A DNA stretch of 64,000 nucleotides, from the NCBI RefSeq assembly GCF_013409305.1, contig NZ_JACBZJ010000001.1, positions 868,001 to 932,000 of the forward strand, written 5' to 3'. Below the pieces are notes generated by a model that made no database searches, was not told where the DNA came from, and worked only from the letters and a program-made list of their open reading frames with translations. Made by a program: the position numbers and the translations under genes. Shown in pieces: positions 45,992 through 53,337 of the stretch (position 1 is its first letter; the number at the start of each line of letters is the position of its first letter). The DNA comes from Cellulomonas soli. GTDB taxonomy: Bacteria; Actinomycetota; Actinomycetes; Actinomycetales; Cellulomonadaceae.

Positions 45992-46389
45992 GACCCGCCC
46001 CCTGCGCAGCAGCCGCCGTCACCGGTGCCCGCCATCGGGAGCGCGAGGGGATGCGCGACGGGCGGCACCGTGCGGGGCTGGTCGGCCGGTGCGCCCGACC
46101 AGCGCGTGAGCTCCTCACGTGAGGGGTAGCGGCCGGCCATCGCGACGACGCCGTCGACGAGGACCAGCGGAAGCCCGTCGGAGCCGGACACCCTCATGAA
46201 GTCCAGCACGGGCTGCCTGCTCACGAACGCTGCCGGATCGCCCGCGAGGTTGTGCCGGGTGACCTCCGCGCCGTGGTCGCGCAACCAGTCCAGGTCGGCG
46301 GAGAACGTGACGAGCTCCTGCGGCACGTCGGGCCCGCACACCCCGGAGCTGCAGCACATCGCCTGCTCGAACACCTCGATCGCACCCAC
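45985..46389 (-). CDS. arsD: Arsenic metallochaperone ArsD
   Basis: ArsD delivers arsenite to ArsA. The 134-residue protein begins with the metalloid site MCCSSGVCG (the Cys12/Cys13/Cys18 type) and ends with a second Cys-rich tail, GGCCAGGGSC, likely another vicinal-thiol site. GTG 46389 follows GAGGG. arsA overlaps its 3' end. Two palindromes of the type ATCGAC-N4-GTCGAT lie just upstream. Confidence 0.93.
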   Translation of the reverse strand: MGAIEVFEQAMCCSSGVCGPDVPQELVTFSADLDWLRDHGAEVTRHNLAGDPAAFVSRQPVLDFMRVSGSDGLPLVLVDGVVAMAGRYPSREELTRWSGAPADQPRTVPPVAHPLALPMAGTGDGGCCAGGGSC

Positions 46390-46406
46390 GGGACACCCTC
46401 CACTGC

Positions 46407-46452
46407 ATCGACGGACGTCGAATCAGGATAGGTCACATCGACATCTGTCGAT
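46407..46452. promoter_or_regulatory. Twin palindromic operators of arsDA
   Basis: ATCGAC-GGAC-GTCGAA (46407-46422) and ATCGAC-ATCT-GTCGAT (46437-46452, flanked by AC/GT) lie with centres 30 bases apart, about three helix turns. A -10-like TATCCT (46430-46425, minus strand) is between them. The same palindrome recurs before the 77-residue gene at 51.4 kb. Confidence 0.65.
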
Positions 46453-46481
46453 GTGGCGGAACCCGTCCCTGTCGCGCAGGG

Positions 46482-46724
46482 TCAGGCGGTCAGCGGGGCC
46501 AGCAGCTCGCGGACCTGGTTCGCCGTGGGCACCCGGCCCGAGAGGACGAGCTTCTCGTCGACGACGAGCCCGGGGGTGGACATGACGCCGTAGCCGGCGA
46601 TCGTCGGGTAGTCGGTGACCTTCTCGAAGGTGGCCGAGAGGCCGAGACCGGCGACTGCCTCGCGGGCGGCCTTCTCCAGGTTGGCGCAGTTGGCGCAGCC
46701 GGGGCCGAGGATCTTGATGATCAT
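46482..46724 (-). CDS. Thioredoxin-fold small redox protein (TM0996/MTH895 type)
   Basis: An 80-residue protein with the start MIIKILGPGCANCANLEK, where CxxC is at residues 10-13, and a cis-proline in MSTPGLVVD. This family commonly accompanies ars permeases and ArsR. It may reduce the permease or an arsenic-protein adduct; the role is inference. AGGAG precedes the ATG at 46724, six bases away. It is the last gene of the arsR-permease operon. Confidence 0.85.
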   Translation of the reverse strand: MIIKILGPGCANCANLEKAAREAVAGLGLSATFEKVTDYPTIAGYGVMSTPGLVVDEKLVLSGRVPTANQVRELLAPLTA

Positions 46725-46775
46725 GGTGCTCTCCTGCATGAGTGTTGTGAGTGGTGCGGTGCCGGGTGGTGCGGA

Positions 46776-47831
46776 TCAGACGCCGATGACGGCGTTGAAC
46801 AGGTAGCCGACGGCGATGATCCCGGCGCCGGTGACGGCCACGAACGCGCCGATCAGCGGGGGCCTGAGGACCCGGCGCAGCAGGATCATCTCGGGCAGGC
46901 TGAGCGCGACGACGGCCATCATGAACGCCAGCAGGGTGCCCATCGGCAGGCCCTTGTCGTGCAGGGCCTCGACCAGGGGCAGGACGCCGGCGGCGTTGGA
47001 GTACAGCGGGATGCCGATGAGCACGGCCAGCAGCACGGCGAAGGGGTTGCCGGCGCCGGCGTAGCGGGCGAAGAAGTCCTCGGGGGCCCAGCCGTGGATG
47101 GCGGCACCCAGGCCGATGCCGACGAGCAGGTACGGCCAGATCTTGCGCAGGATCGAGGCGACCTCCTCGATGCCCATCTGGATCCGGTCGTCCCAGGTCA
47201 GCCCGGCGCTGGGGTCGACGAGCTGGCCACCGAGGCGGGTCTCGAAGACGAACGGCTCGACCCACCGCTCCATCTTCAGGCGACCGAGCACGTATCCGGC
47301 GACGATCGCGATGACGAGTCCGGCTCCGACGTACAGCAGGGTCGGCCCGAGGCCGAACAGGCCGAACAGGAGGGCGATTGCGACCTCGTTGACCAGCGGG
47401 CTGGCGATGAGGAAGCTCATCGTGACACCCAGCGGCACCCCGGCGGCGACGAACCCGATGAAGGCCGGCACGGCGCTGCACGAGCAGAACGGGGTGATCA
47501 CCCCGAGCCCGGCGGCCATGACGTTGCCGAGGCCTTCGCGCCGGCCGCCGAGCATCGCGCGGGTGCGTTCGACGCTCATGAACGAGCGCAGCACCGTGAT
47601 GGCGAAGATGATGCCGACCAGCAGCAGCGCGATCTTCACGGTGTCGTAGAAGAAGAAGTGCACGCCCGAGCCGAGGCGGCTGTCGGGGTCGAGGCCGATC
47701 AGGTCGTAGAGCAGCCAGTCCCAGAACGGCCGGTTGAGCTCGTAGAGCGCGAACCACACGAGCGCGGCGGCGACGAGCCCGACCCGGCGCCGGGTCGGGG
47801 TCCGGGCACCCAGCCGCTCCGCGACGCTCAC
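46776..47831 (-). CDS. Predicted permease (YraQ/ArsP-like, DUF318)
   Basis: A 351-residue membrane protein with eight or more hydrophobic segments and the family signature TPFCSCSAVPAFIGFVAAGVPLG near residue 115, which carries the paired cysteines CSC. Relatives include ArsP, an exporter of trivalent organoarsenicals. The second domain repeats the fold with IPLYSNAAGVLPLVEAL. The ATG at 47831 overlaps the arsR stop, and the small thioredoxin follows; this trio is a known arrangement. The exact substrate is open. Confidence 0.8.
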   Translation of the reverse strand: MSVAERLGARTPTRRRVGLVAAALVWFALYELNRPFWDWLLYDLIGLDPDSRLGSGVHFFFYDTVKIALLLVGIIFAITVLRSFMSVERTRAMLGGRREGLGNVMAAGLGVITPFCSCSAVPAFIGFVAAGVPLGVTMSFLIASPLVNEVAIALLFGLFGLGPTLLYVGAGLVIAIVAGYVLGRLKMERWVEPFVFETRLGGQLVDPSAGLTWDDRIQMGIEEVASILRKIWPYLLVGIGLGAAIHGWAPEDFFARYAGAGNPFAVLLAVLIGIPLYSNAAGVLPLVEALHDKGLPMGTLLAFMMAVVALSLPEMILLRRVLRPPLIGAFVAVTGAGIIAVGYLFNAVIGV

Positions 47832-48151
47832 GACGCACCTGCGGCGAGCAGCGCGGGCACGACGGGCACGGCGGGGAGGGCGCCCGCCATGCGTTCGGGC
47901 GCGCCGTCGGCCAGGGTGTAGTCGACCCAGCGTCCGCGGCGGGAGGACGTCACCAGACCCGCCTCGCGCAGAACCTTGAGGTGGTAGCTGAGCAGGTTGC
48001 CTGCGATGTCGACGTGCTCCTGCAGGTTGCAGACGCAGCGAGGCTGCTCGGCCAGCAGGTTCAGGACCGTCCAGCGCACCGGGTCGGCCACGGCCTGCAG
48101 CAGCGCGATGCGTTCCTGCGTCGACTGCTCAATCGCCGTTGCCTCAACCAC
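47828..48151 (-). CDS. arsR: ArsR/SmtB-family repressor
   Basis: A 107-residue winged-helix repressor that should release DNA on binding arsenite. The DNA-recognition region includes CVCNLQEHVDIAGNLLSYHLKVLREAGLV, with the CVC metalloid site at its start. The GTG at 48151 has no ribosome site, and CACGCT stands six bases upstream, so the mRNA may be leaderless. A TCAA-N6-TTGA palindrome (48144-48157) covers the start codon, suggesting autoregulation. Confidence 0.9.
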   Translation of the reverse strand: MVEATAIEQSTQERIALLQAVADPVRWTVLNLLAEQPRCVCNLQEHVDIAGNLLSYHLKVLREAGLVTSSRRGRWVDYTLADGAPERMAGALPAVPVVPALLAAGAS

Positions 48152-48157
48152 GATTGA
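48144..48157. promoter_or_regulatory. ArsR/SmtB-type palindrome over the arsR start
   Basis: TCAA-CCACGA-TTGA has the TCAA/TTGA arms common to ArsR/SmtB operators and spans the arsR start codon. It differs from the ATCGAC-N4-GTCGAT sites of arsDA. Confidence 0.45.
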
Positions 48158-48221
48158 AGCGTGCGCCCGATGACCTTCGTGCAGCCGGGACCTTGGTCAC
48201 CTGATGTTCATCCGACGGGAC

Positions 48222-48256
48222 TTGACCACTGTTTTCACGATCATCAACATAGAGAC
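48222..48256 (+). promoter_or_regulatory. Promoter of the 51-residue ORF and acr3
   Basis: TTGACC (48222-48227), 17 bases, CAACAT (48245-48250), then six bases to the ATG at 48257. The geometry predicts a leaderless transcript. Confidence 0.5.
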
Positions 48257-48412
48257 ATGTCGAAGCAGCCCGAGGTCCACGACCCGGTGATCGTGACCGG
48301 CCGCTCGGCGGCCCTGGACGCCCAGCACCACCTCGCCGGCCTCACCCCGCTCGCCCCCCGCGACGGCTCGCACGCCGTCACGGACGCCGCCCTCGAGCCG
48401 GTCGCCCGATGA
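48257..48412 (+). CDS. 51-residue protein coupled to acr3, unknown
   Basis: A short hydrophilic protein (51 residues, no cysteines, no membrane segment, two His-rich spots: EVHDP and AQHHLAG). I do not recognise a family. Evidence that it is real: a good promoter ends six bases before its ATG, and its stop codon overlaps the acr3 ATG as ATGA, while acr3 has no ribosome site of its own. It may therefore serve mainly as a leader that couples acr3 translation. Confidence 0.55.
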   Translation: MSKQPEVHDPVIVTGRSAALDAQHHLAGLTPLAPRDGSHAVTDAALEPVAR

Positions 48413-49551
48413 GCGCGAGCACGCCCACGGCACGGCTGTCGACCCTCGACCGCTGGCTCCCCGCCTGGATCGGCCTGGCCATGATCGGTGGGCTCGCGCT
48501 CGGACGACTCGTGCCCACGCTGTCCGACGCGCTCGGCGCGCTCGAGGTCGGTGGCATCTCGGTGCCCATCGGCCTGGGGCTGCTCGTGATGATGTACCCG
48601 GTGCTCGCCAAGGTCCGCTACGACAAGGTCGGGGCCGTGACGGGCGACCACCGCCTGCTCGCCTCGTCCCTGGTCCTCAACTGGCTCGTCGGGCCTGCGC
48701 TCATGTTCGTGCTGGCCTGGGCACTGCTGCCCGACCTGCCCGAGTACCGCACCGGGCTGATCCTCGTGGGCCTGGCCCGTTGCATCGCGATGGTCGTCAT
48801 CTGGAACGACCTCGCCTGCGGCGACCGCGAGGCCGCGGCGGTGCTGGTCGCCCTCAACTCCGTGTTCCAGGTCGTCGCGTTCTCGCTGCTCGGCTGGTTC
48901 TACCTGACCGTGCTGCCCGGGTGGCTGGGCCTGGACTCGCAGGGGCTGGACGTCTCCGTGGGGCAGATCGCCCTGAACGTGCTGGTGTTCCTGGGCGTCC
49001 CGCTGACGGCCGGCTTCGCCTCGCGGTGGATCGGCGAGAGGGCCCGCGGGCGCGCCTGGTACGAGGAACGGTTCACCCCCCGCATCGGCCCGTGGGCGCT
49101 GTACGGGCTGCTGTTCACGATCACGCTGCTCTTCGCGCTGCAGGGCGACCAGGTGCTCGCGCACCCGCTCGACGTCGTGCGGATCGCGGCGCCGCTGCTG
49201 GTGTACTTCGGGGTCATGTGGGGACTCGGGATGGTCCTCGGCGCCCGTCTGAGGCTCGGGTACGCCCGCTCGACGACGCTCGCGTTCACCGCCGCAGGCA
49301 ACAACTTCGAGCTGGCGATCGCCGTCGCGATCGGCACGTTCGGCGCCGCATCGGGGCAGGCCCTGGCCGGTGTGGTCGGACCGCTCATCGAGGTGCCCGT
49401 GCTCGTCGGCCTGGTCTACGTCTCGCTGCGACTGGCCCGCCGCTGGCCCGCCGGAGCGACCGACGGGCCGGACCCGGCGCCCGCGGCGCGGGCCGTGGTG
49501 CAGCCCCCTGAACCCGAGCTCGTCGACGCCGCCGAAGGAGCAGGACGATGA
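48409..49551 (+). CDS. acr3: Arsenite efflux transporter Acr3
   Basis: A 380-residue arsenite exporter of the ACR3 (BASS-related) family with ten membrane segments. The essential cysteine is in GLARCIAMVVIWNDLA (fourth segment), and the conserved AGNNFELAIAVAIGTFG lies in the ninth. It ends with a Pro/Glu-rich tail. Its start overlaps the upstream 51-residue ORF, and the ArsR-ArsC fusion overlaps its stop. It can act alone or with ArsA. Confidence 0.94.
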   Translation: MSASTPTARLSTLDRWLPAWIGLAMIGGLALGRLVPTLSDALGALEVGGISVPIGLGLLVMMYPVLAKVRYDKVGAVTGDHRLLASSLVLNWLVGPALMFVLAWALLPDLPEYRTGLILVGLARCIAMVVIWNDLACGDREAAAVLVALNSVFQVVAFSLLGWFYLTVLPGWLGLDSQGLDVSVGQIALNVLVFLGVPLTAGFASRWIGERARGRAWYEERFTPRIGPWALYGLLFTITLLFALQGDQVLAHPLDVVRIAAPLLVYFGVMWGLGMVLGARLRLGYARSTTLAFTAAGNNFELAIAVAIGTFGAASGQALAGVVGPLIEVPVLVGLVYVSLRLARRWPAGATDGPDPAPAARAVVQPPEPELVDAAEGAGR

Positions 49552-50642
49552 CCGTGCCCGCGAACGCGTGCCCGCCCGCCGGACGCCCCTTCGGATCGCC
49601 GGCCGGATCGCCTGCGGCTCGCGCGATGGGCGAGGACGCCGCCGGGTCCGTGGCCGTCGTCCTCAAGGCGCTGGCCGAACCGTTGCGGCTGCGGGCGCTC
49701 TCGCTGCTCGCGACCAGCCCTGACGGCGAGGCCTGCGTGTGCGACGTCGCCGAGCTGGCCGAGGTCTCGCTCCCGACGGTCTCCCACCACCTCAAGGTGC
49801 TCAAGGACGCCGGCGTCGTCACCTCGCAGCGGCGCGGCACCTGGGTCCACTACCGGATCACCGAGGCGTACTCCCCTGCGGTGCGCTCCCTCCTGGAGGC
49901 GTTCGCGCCCGCCGTGGTCGACCACGAGCTCGCCCGCCTGCTCGATCCGGCCGAGCCGCCCGCCGAGCCGCCCGCCGATCTGCCCGCCGAGCTGCCGGCC
50001 GAACCGCTCGCAGGGCTGGCCGACCTCGGCGAGGTGCTCGAACGGGTGGTTCGATCGCTCGCCGCGCAGTTCCCCGACCTGGACCGGGACCGGGTCGACG
50101 ACGTGGTGCGCGAGTCCGCCACCGCACTGACCCGGACGGCCGGGGTGCGCACGCACCTGGTCGTGCTGACCGAGCGGTTCGCCCGCCAGCGCCTGGAGGA
50201 CCTGACGAAGGCCGCACGCGCGGGCGCGGGCAGCCCGCCGCAGGTGCTGTTCGTCTGCGTCGCGAACGCCGGGCGCTCCCAGCTGGCAGCGACGCTGCTG
50301 CACCGGTATGCCGGCGACCGCGTGGTCGTGCGCTCCGCCGGGTCGGTTCCCGCCGCGCACGTGCACCCGCACGTGCGCCCTCTGCTCGACGCGATCGAGC
50401 CGGACGGCGACGCGTTCCCCAAGCCCCTCACCGACGACGCCGTGCGTGCCGCCGACGTGGTGGTGACCATGGGCTGCGGCGACGTGTGCCCGCTCTACCC
50501 GGGCATCCGCTACGAGGACTGGCAGGTCGGGGACCCCTCGCTCGCCTCGCCCGAGGGCGCCGCCCTCATCCGTGACGACATCGACGCCCGCGTGCGCGGC
50601 CTGCTCTCCGAGCTCGTGCCCGACCTCGTCCTTCCCGCCTGA
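49548..50642 (+). CDS. ArsR - helical bundle - arsenate reductase fusion protein
   Basis: A 364-residue three-part protein. Residues about 30-120 are an ArsR winged helix with the metalloid motif CVC (63-65) and SLPTVSHHLKVLKDAGVV. A Pro/Glu linker of repeated PAEP/PADLPAEL units (about 135-155) follows. Residues 157-222 form a helical dimerisation-type domain often found before actinobacterial arsenate reductases. Residues 232-364 are a low-molecular-weight-phosphatase-type ArsC with CVANAGR (Cys237-X5-Arg243) and further cysteines 310 and 314. Sensor and enzyme are thus in one chain. The start overlaps acr3 (ATGA). Confidence 0.9.
   Translation: MTVPANACPPAGRPFGSPAGSPAARAMGEDAAGSVAVVLKALAEPLRLRALSLLATSPDGEACVCDVAELAEVSLPTVSHHLKVLKDAGVVTSQRRGTWVHYRITEAYSPAVRSLLEAFAPAVVDHELARLLDPAEPPAEPPADLPAELPAEPLAGLADLGEVLERVVRSLAAQFPDLDRDRVDDVVRESATALTRTAGVRTHLVVLTERFARQRLEDLTKAARAGAGSPPQVLFVCVANAGRSQLAATLLHRYAGDRVVVRSAGSVPAAHVHPHVRPLLDAIEPDGDAFPKPLTDDAVRAADVVVTMGCGDVCPLYPGIRYEDWQVGDPSLASPEGAALIRDDIDARVRGLLSELVPDLVLPA
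49949..50008 (+). repeat. Imperfect repeats coding the linker of the fusion protein
   Basis: Units close to GCCGAGCCGCCC are repeated four to five times and encode the Pro/Glu-rich linker between the ArsR part and the rest. Such units can change in number by slippage. Confidence 0.6.
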
Positions 50643-50683
50643 CCCCCGCCTGACCCCCGCCTGACCCCCGCCTGACCCCGCCT
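50641..50683 (+). repeat. Tandem 11-base repeats at the end of the fusion gene
   Basis: GACCCCCGCCT occurs three times in a row (50641-50673), then once with one C missing. The first copy includes the last two bases of the stop codon, and each copy recreates CCTGA. No function is assigned. Confidence 0.75.
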
Positions 50684-50724
50684 GACACGGCCCGCCTGCA
50701 CCCCACGACCACAAGGAGCACCCC

Positions 50725-51153
50725 ATGAGCGCCACCACCGACCGCAAGCCCAGCGTCCTGTTCGTCTGCGTGCACAACGCCGGCCGCTCCCAGATGGCGG
50801 CCGGGTTCCTCACGGCGCTGTCGGGCGGCGCCGTCGAGGTCCGCTCGGCCGGCTCGATGCCCGCGGAGATGATCAACCCCTCGGCCGTCGAGGCGATGCT
50901 CGAGCTGGGCATCGACATCCGCGCCGAGAAGCCCAAGGTGCTCACCACCGAGGCCGTCAAGGACTCCGACGTGGTGGTCACGATGGGCTGCGGCGACACG
51001 TGCCCGTACTTCCCCGGCAAGCGCTACGAGGACTGGGTCCTGGAGGACCCTGCCGGTCAGGGCGTCGAGGCCGTCCGGCCGATCCGCGACGAGATCCGTA
51101 CGCGCATCCTGGGCCTGCTCGGCGAGCTCGGCGTGACCCCGGTGGGGGCCTGA
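50725..51153 (+). CDS. arsC: Arsenate reductase ArsC (LMW-phosphatase type)
   Basis: A 142-residue arsenate reductase with the P-loop CVHNAGR near residue 15 and the resolving-cysteine region VTMGCGDTCPYFPG. The catalytic aspartate region is LEDPAGQG. Actinobacterial enzymes of this type use mycothiol/mycoredoxin or thioredoxin; which applies here is unknown. It resembles the C-terminal part of the fusion protein just upstream, so the island has two ArsC domains. AAGGAG precedes the ATG. Confidence 0.93.
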   Translation: MSATTDRKPSVLFVCVHNAGRSQMAAGFLTALSGGAVEVRSAGSMPAEMINPSAVEAMLELGIDIRAEKPKVLTTEAVKDSDVVVTMGCGDTCPYFPGKRYEDWVLEDPAGQGVEAVRPIRDEIRTRILGLLGELGVTPVGA

Positions 51154-51175
51154 CCTCGGGCCACCGGTCGCCCGG

Positions 51176-51409
51176 TCAGACGGCCGGGCAGCAGGTCACC
51201 CGCGCGAGGGCCGGGCGGTCGGCACGGGCGAGGGCCCGGCGCACCGCGGCCCATGACGTCGTGAGGGCGACGAGCCCGCCCGCGGCGACGACGGGCTCGG
51301 CCCGACGGACCTGGGGGCCACGCTCGGCCTGCAGCAGCCGGATCGCGTGCTCACGCTCGAGCTCGCGCATCCGCTGACGGTGGACCAGCAGCACCATCTC
51401 CGGGGACAT
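51176..51409 (-). CDS. 77-residue protein with palindromic ars-type operators, unknown
   Basis: A small protein: an N-terminal amphipathic, charged helix (HRQRMRELEREHAIRLLQAE), a moderately hydrophobic segment (EPVVAAGGLVALTTSWAAV), a basic stretch and the C-terminus VTCCPAV with vicinal cysteines that could bind arsenite. I do not recognise a family. AGGAGGTGCGGG precedes ATG 51409. Upstream are three copies of the palindrome also found before arsDA and a TTGACA box, which supports a real, arsenic-responsive gene. Confidence 0.6.
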   Translation of the reverse strand: MSPEMVLLVHRQRMRELEREHAIRLLQAERGPQVRRAEPVVAAGGLVALTTSWAAVRRALARADRPALARVTCCPAV

Positions 51410-51428
51410 CCCGCACCTCCTGTTCGAC

Positions 51429-51496
51429 ATCGACGGTTGTCGATGTCTCGAGGACGGCAGAGGCATCGATGACTGTCAATATCGACGATTGTCGAT
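51429..51496. promoter_or_regulatory. Three palindromic operators before the 77-residue gene
   Basis: ATCGAC-GGTT-GTCGAT (51429-51444, arms extend to nine bases), ATCGAT-GACT-GTCAAT (51465-51480) and ATCGAC-GATT-GTCGAT (51481-51496). TTGACA (51479-51474, minus strand) lies within the middle site. This is the same operator type as at arsDA. Confidence 0.65.
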
Positions 51497-51505
51497 ACGG
51501 CGCGT

Positions 51506-52576
51506 TCAGGAGGCGGTGCGCAGAGGTGCGGCCTGAGCCGGCGCGCCCTCACCGAGCGTCGACTCGCGACCGACGATCGTGAAGTCCGCCACGACCCGCT
51601 GGTACGGCCGGTCGGGGTCCGGGTCGGCGATCCTGGCCAGCAGCAGGTCCACGGCCGTCTGCGCGATCTGCTCCCGGCCGGGGGCGACCGTCGACATCGT
51701 GGGCGAGGAGTAGGCCGTCTCCTCGATGTCGTCGAAGCCGATCACCGCGATCTTCCCGGGCACGTCGATCCGCCGGGCGTGCAGCGCATGCAGGGCACCG
51801 AGGGCGAGCGCGTCGTTGAGGCCGAAGACGGCGTCGATCTCGACCCCCGCGTCCAGCAGACGGTGCATCGCCTCGGCGCCGGTCGCGCGGTGCCAGAGGC
51901 CGGCCTCGGCGAGCAGCGCCGGGTCGAACGGCACACCGGCCTCCTCGAGCGCCTGCCGGTACCCCTTCTCACGCAGGGCGGCCGAGCCCATCATCTCGCC
52001 CTCGTGCGCACCGATGACGGCGATCCGGCGTCGGCCGAGCCCGAGCAGGTGCGCCGTGGCCGACCGTGCGGCCTCCACGTTGTTCATCGTCACGTGGTCC
52101 GCCGGCCCGCCGAAGATGCGCTCGCCGAGCAGCACCATCGGGAAGTCCACCTGCAGCGCGTCGTGGTCCTGCTGACCGAGCGCCAGCGGGGAGAAGATCA
52201 ACCCGTCCGTCAGGTGCCGTCGCTGCCCGGACAGGACCTCGAGCTCACGCTCGCGCGACGACCCGGTCTGCTCGATGAGCACCGTGACGCCGCGGGCCTC
52301 GGCCGCCCGGATGACCGAGTCCGCCAGCTCGGCGAAATACGGAAGGGACAGCTCGGGGACCGCCAGCCCGATCAGGTCCGTGCGCCCGCGCCGCAGGTTC
52401 CGCGCCGAGACGTTGACCTGGTAGCCGAGCTCGGCGATGGCCGCCTCGACCTTCTCGCGGGTGGCCGGGCGGATGTACTGATAGCCGTTGACCACGTTCG
52501 AGACGGTCTTGATCGACACGCCCGCGAGTGCCGCGACCTCGTGCATCGTCACCGCGCCGGTGCGCCGGGTGCTCAC
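51506..52576 (-). CDS. LacI-family repressor of the glycoside cluster (predicted)
   Basis: A 356-residue LacI/GalR regulator. The N-terminal HTH is TMHEVAALAGVSIKTVSNVVNG followed by the hinge helix NVSARNLRRGRTDLIGLAVP, then a sugar-binding periplasmic-type domain with VIGFDDIEETAYSSPTMSTV. GTG 52576 follows GGAGGAGG at good spacing. Upstream is the palindrome GTACATCGTTGTAC, whose core also controls the glycosidase and transporter operons 14 kb away. The inducer is probably an arabinose- or galactose-containing sugar; this is inference. Confidence 0.88.
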   Translation of the reverse strand: MSTRRTGAVTMHEVAALAGVSIKTVSNVVNGYQYIRPATREKVEAAIAELGYQVNVSARNLRRGRTDLIGLAVPELSLPYFAELADSVIRAAEARGVTVLIEQTGSSRERELEVLSGQRRHLTDGLIFSPLALGQQDHDALQVDFPMVLLGERIFGGPADHVTMNNVEAARSATAHLLGLGRRRIAVIGAHEGEMMGSAALREKGYRQALEEAGVPFDPALLAEAGLWHRATGAEAMHRLLDAGVEIDAVFGLNDALALGALHALHARRIDVPGKIAVIGFDDIEETAYSSPTMSTVAPGREQIAQTAVDLLLARIADPDPDRPYQRVVADFTIVGRESTLGEGAPAQAAPLRTAS

Positions 52577-52698
52577 GTGCTGCCTCCTCCTGCGGCCGCC
52601 CGCGCGACCCTTCGACAGGGTGGCAGAACGCGTCCGGGACGGCGAGGAACCGCACCGGCCTGCAGCGACACTGCTCCTGCGGAACGACTCCCTCGAGA

Positions 52699-52712
52699 GT
52701 ACATCGTTGTAC
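52699..52712. promoter_or_regulatory. LacI-type operator O4 (autoregulation)
   Basis: GTACATCGTTGTAC lies about 125 bases before the lacI start. Its inner 12 bases are identical to O1 at 38321-38332. Confidence 0.6.
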
Positions 52713-52740
52713 TGCCCGGTGAGGGCCGTCCGGGAACGCA

Positions 52741-52770
52741 TCAGGCCCGGGACGCGATGCCCGGGCCTGA
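52741..52770 (-). terminator. Terminator of the bS22 gene
   Basis: TCAGGCCCGGG and CCCGGGCCTGA pair perfectly over 11 positions with an eight-base loop, 17 bases after the bS22 stop codon. Confidence 0.65.
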
Positions 52771-52786
52771 GGAGGAGCTGCTCAGC

Positions 52787-52885
52787 TCACTTCTTGTTGC
52801 GACGCTGGTGGCGCGTCTTGCGCAGCAGCTTGCGGTGCTTCTTCTTGGCCATCCGCTTGCGGCGCTTCTTGATGACGGAGCCCAT
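52787..52885 (-). CDS. Small ribosomal protein bS22 (AURKAIP1/COX24-like, 32 residues)
   Basis: A 32-residue, extremely basic protein starting MGSVIKKRRKRMAKKKH and ending QRRNKK. It matches the tiny actinobacterial ribosomal protein bS22, seen in mycobacterial ribosome structures at the decoding-side interface of the small subunit. It is too short for most gene callers. A TAAGGT box (52994-52989) about 100 bases upstream may be its -10 element, and a strong terminator follows. BldC-like and AcuC-like genes are its usual neighbours. Confidence 0.9.
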   Translation of the reverse strand: MGSVIKKRRKRMAKKKHRKLLRKTRHQRRNKK

Positions 52886-53047
52886 GGGTCCTGCCTCACT
52901 TCCGGTGGCGGCCCGATCGGGCCGTGCTGATGGTCGATCGACGCGCGGTGCGGTCGAGTCGCCCACGCACGGGAAAGTCCGAGGCTCTACCTTACGCGAT
53001 CCGGCGCCCCGAGCGCGACGCGCCCGATATCACGGCCGACGTGCAGG

Positions 53048-53275
53048 TCAGGACGAGAGCCGACCGCGATCCTCGCCCTGCTCGTGCTCGACCGTGGTCG
53101 CCGTGCGCAGGTAGTGGTCCAACGCGTCCTGCGGGACCCGGAACGAGCGGCCCACCCGGACACCCGGCAGCTCACCAGAGTGCAGCAGCCGGTACACGGT
53201 CATCTTCGAGACCCGCATGATGTCCGCGACCTCGAGCACGGTGAGGAACCGCACCCGACCAGGCTGCTCGCTCAT
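53048..53275 (-). CDS. BldC-like small HTH DNA-binding protein
   Basis: A 75-residue MerR-like winged-helix protein of the excisionase/HTH_17 family: FLTVLEVADIMRVSKMTVYRLLHSGELPGVRVGRSFRVP covers nearly all of it. In Streptomyces, BldC controls development by cooperative binding to direct repeats; in non-sporulating actinobacteria its role is less clear. The ATG at 53275 has only a weak ribosome site (AGAAGAG). Its promoter is visible about 65 bases upstream. Confidence 0.88.
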   Translation of the reverse strand: MSEQPGRVRFLTVLEVADIMRVSKMTVYRLLHSGELPGVRVGRSFRVPQDALDHYLRTATTVEHEQGEDRGRLSS

Positions 53276-53337
53276 CGACTCAGCTCTTCTTCCGGGGTCG
53301 CGCGACGCTCTCGCGGTGGACGTTCTCGTGCCGCACC

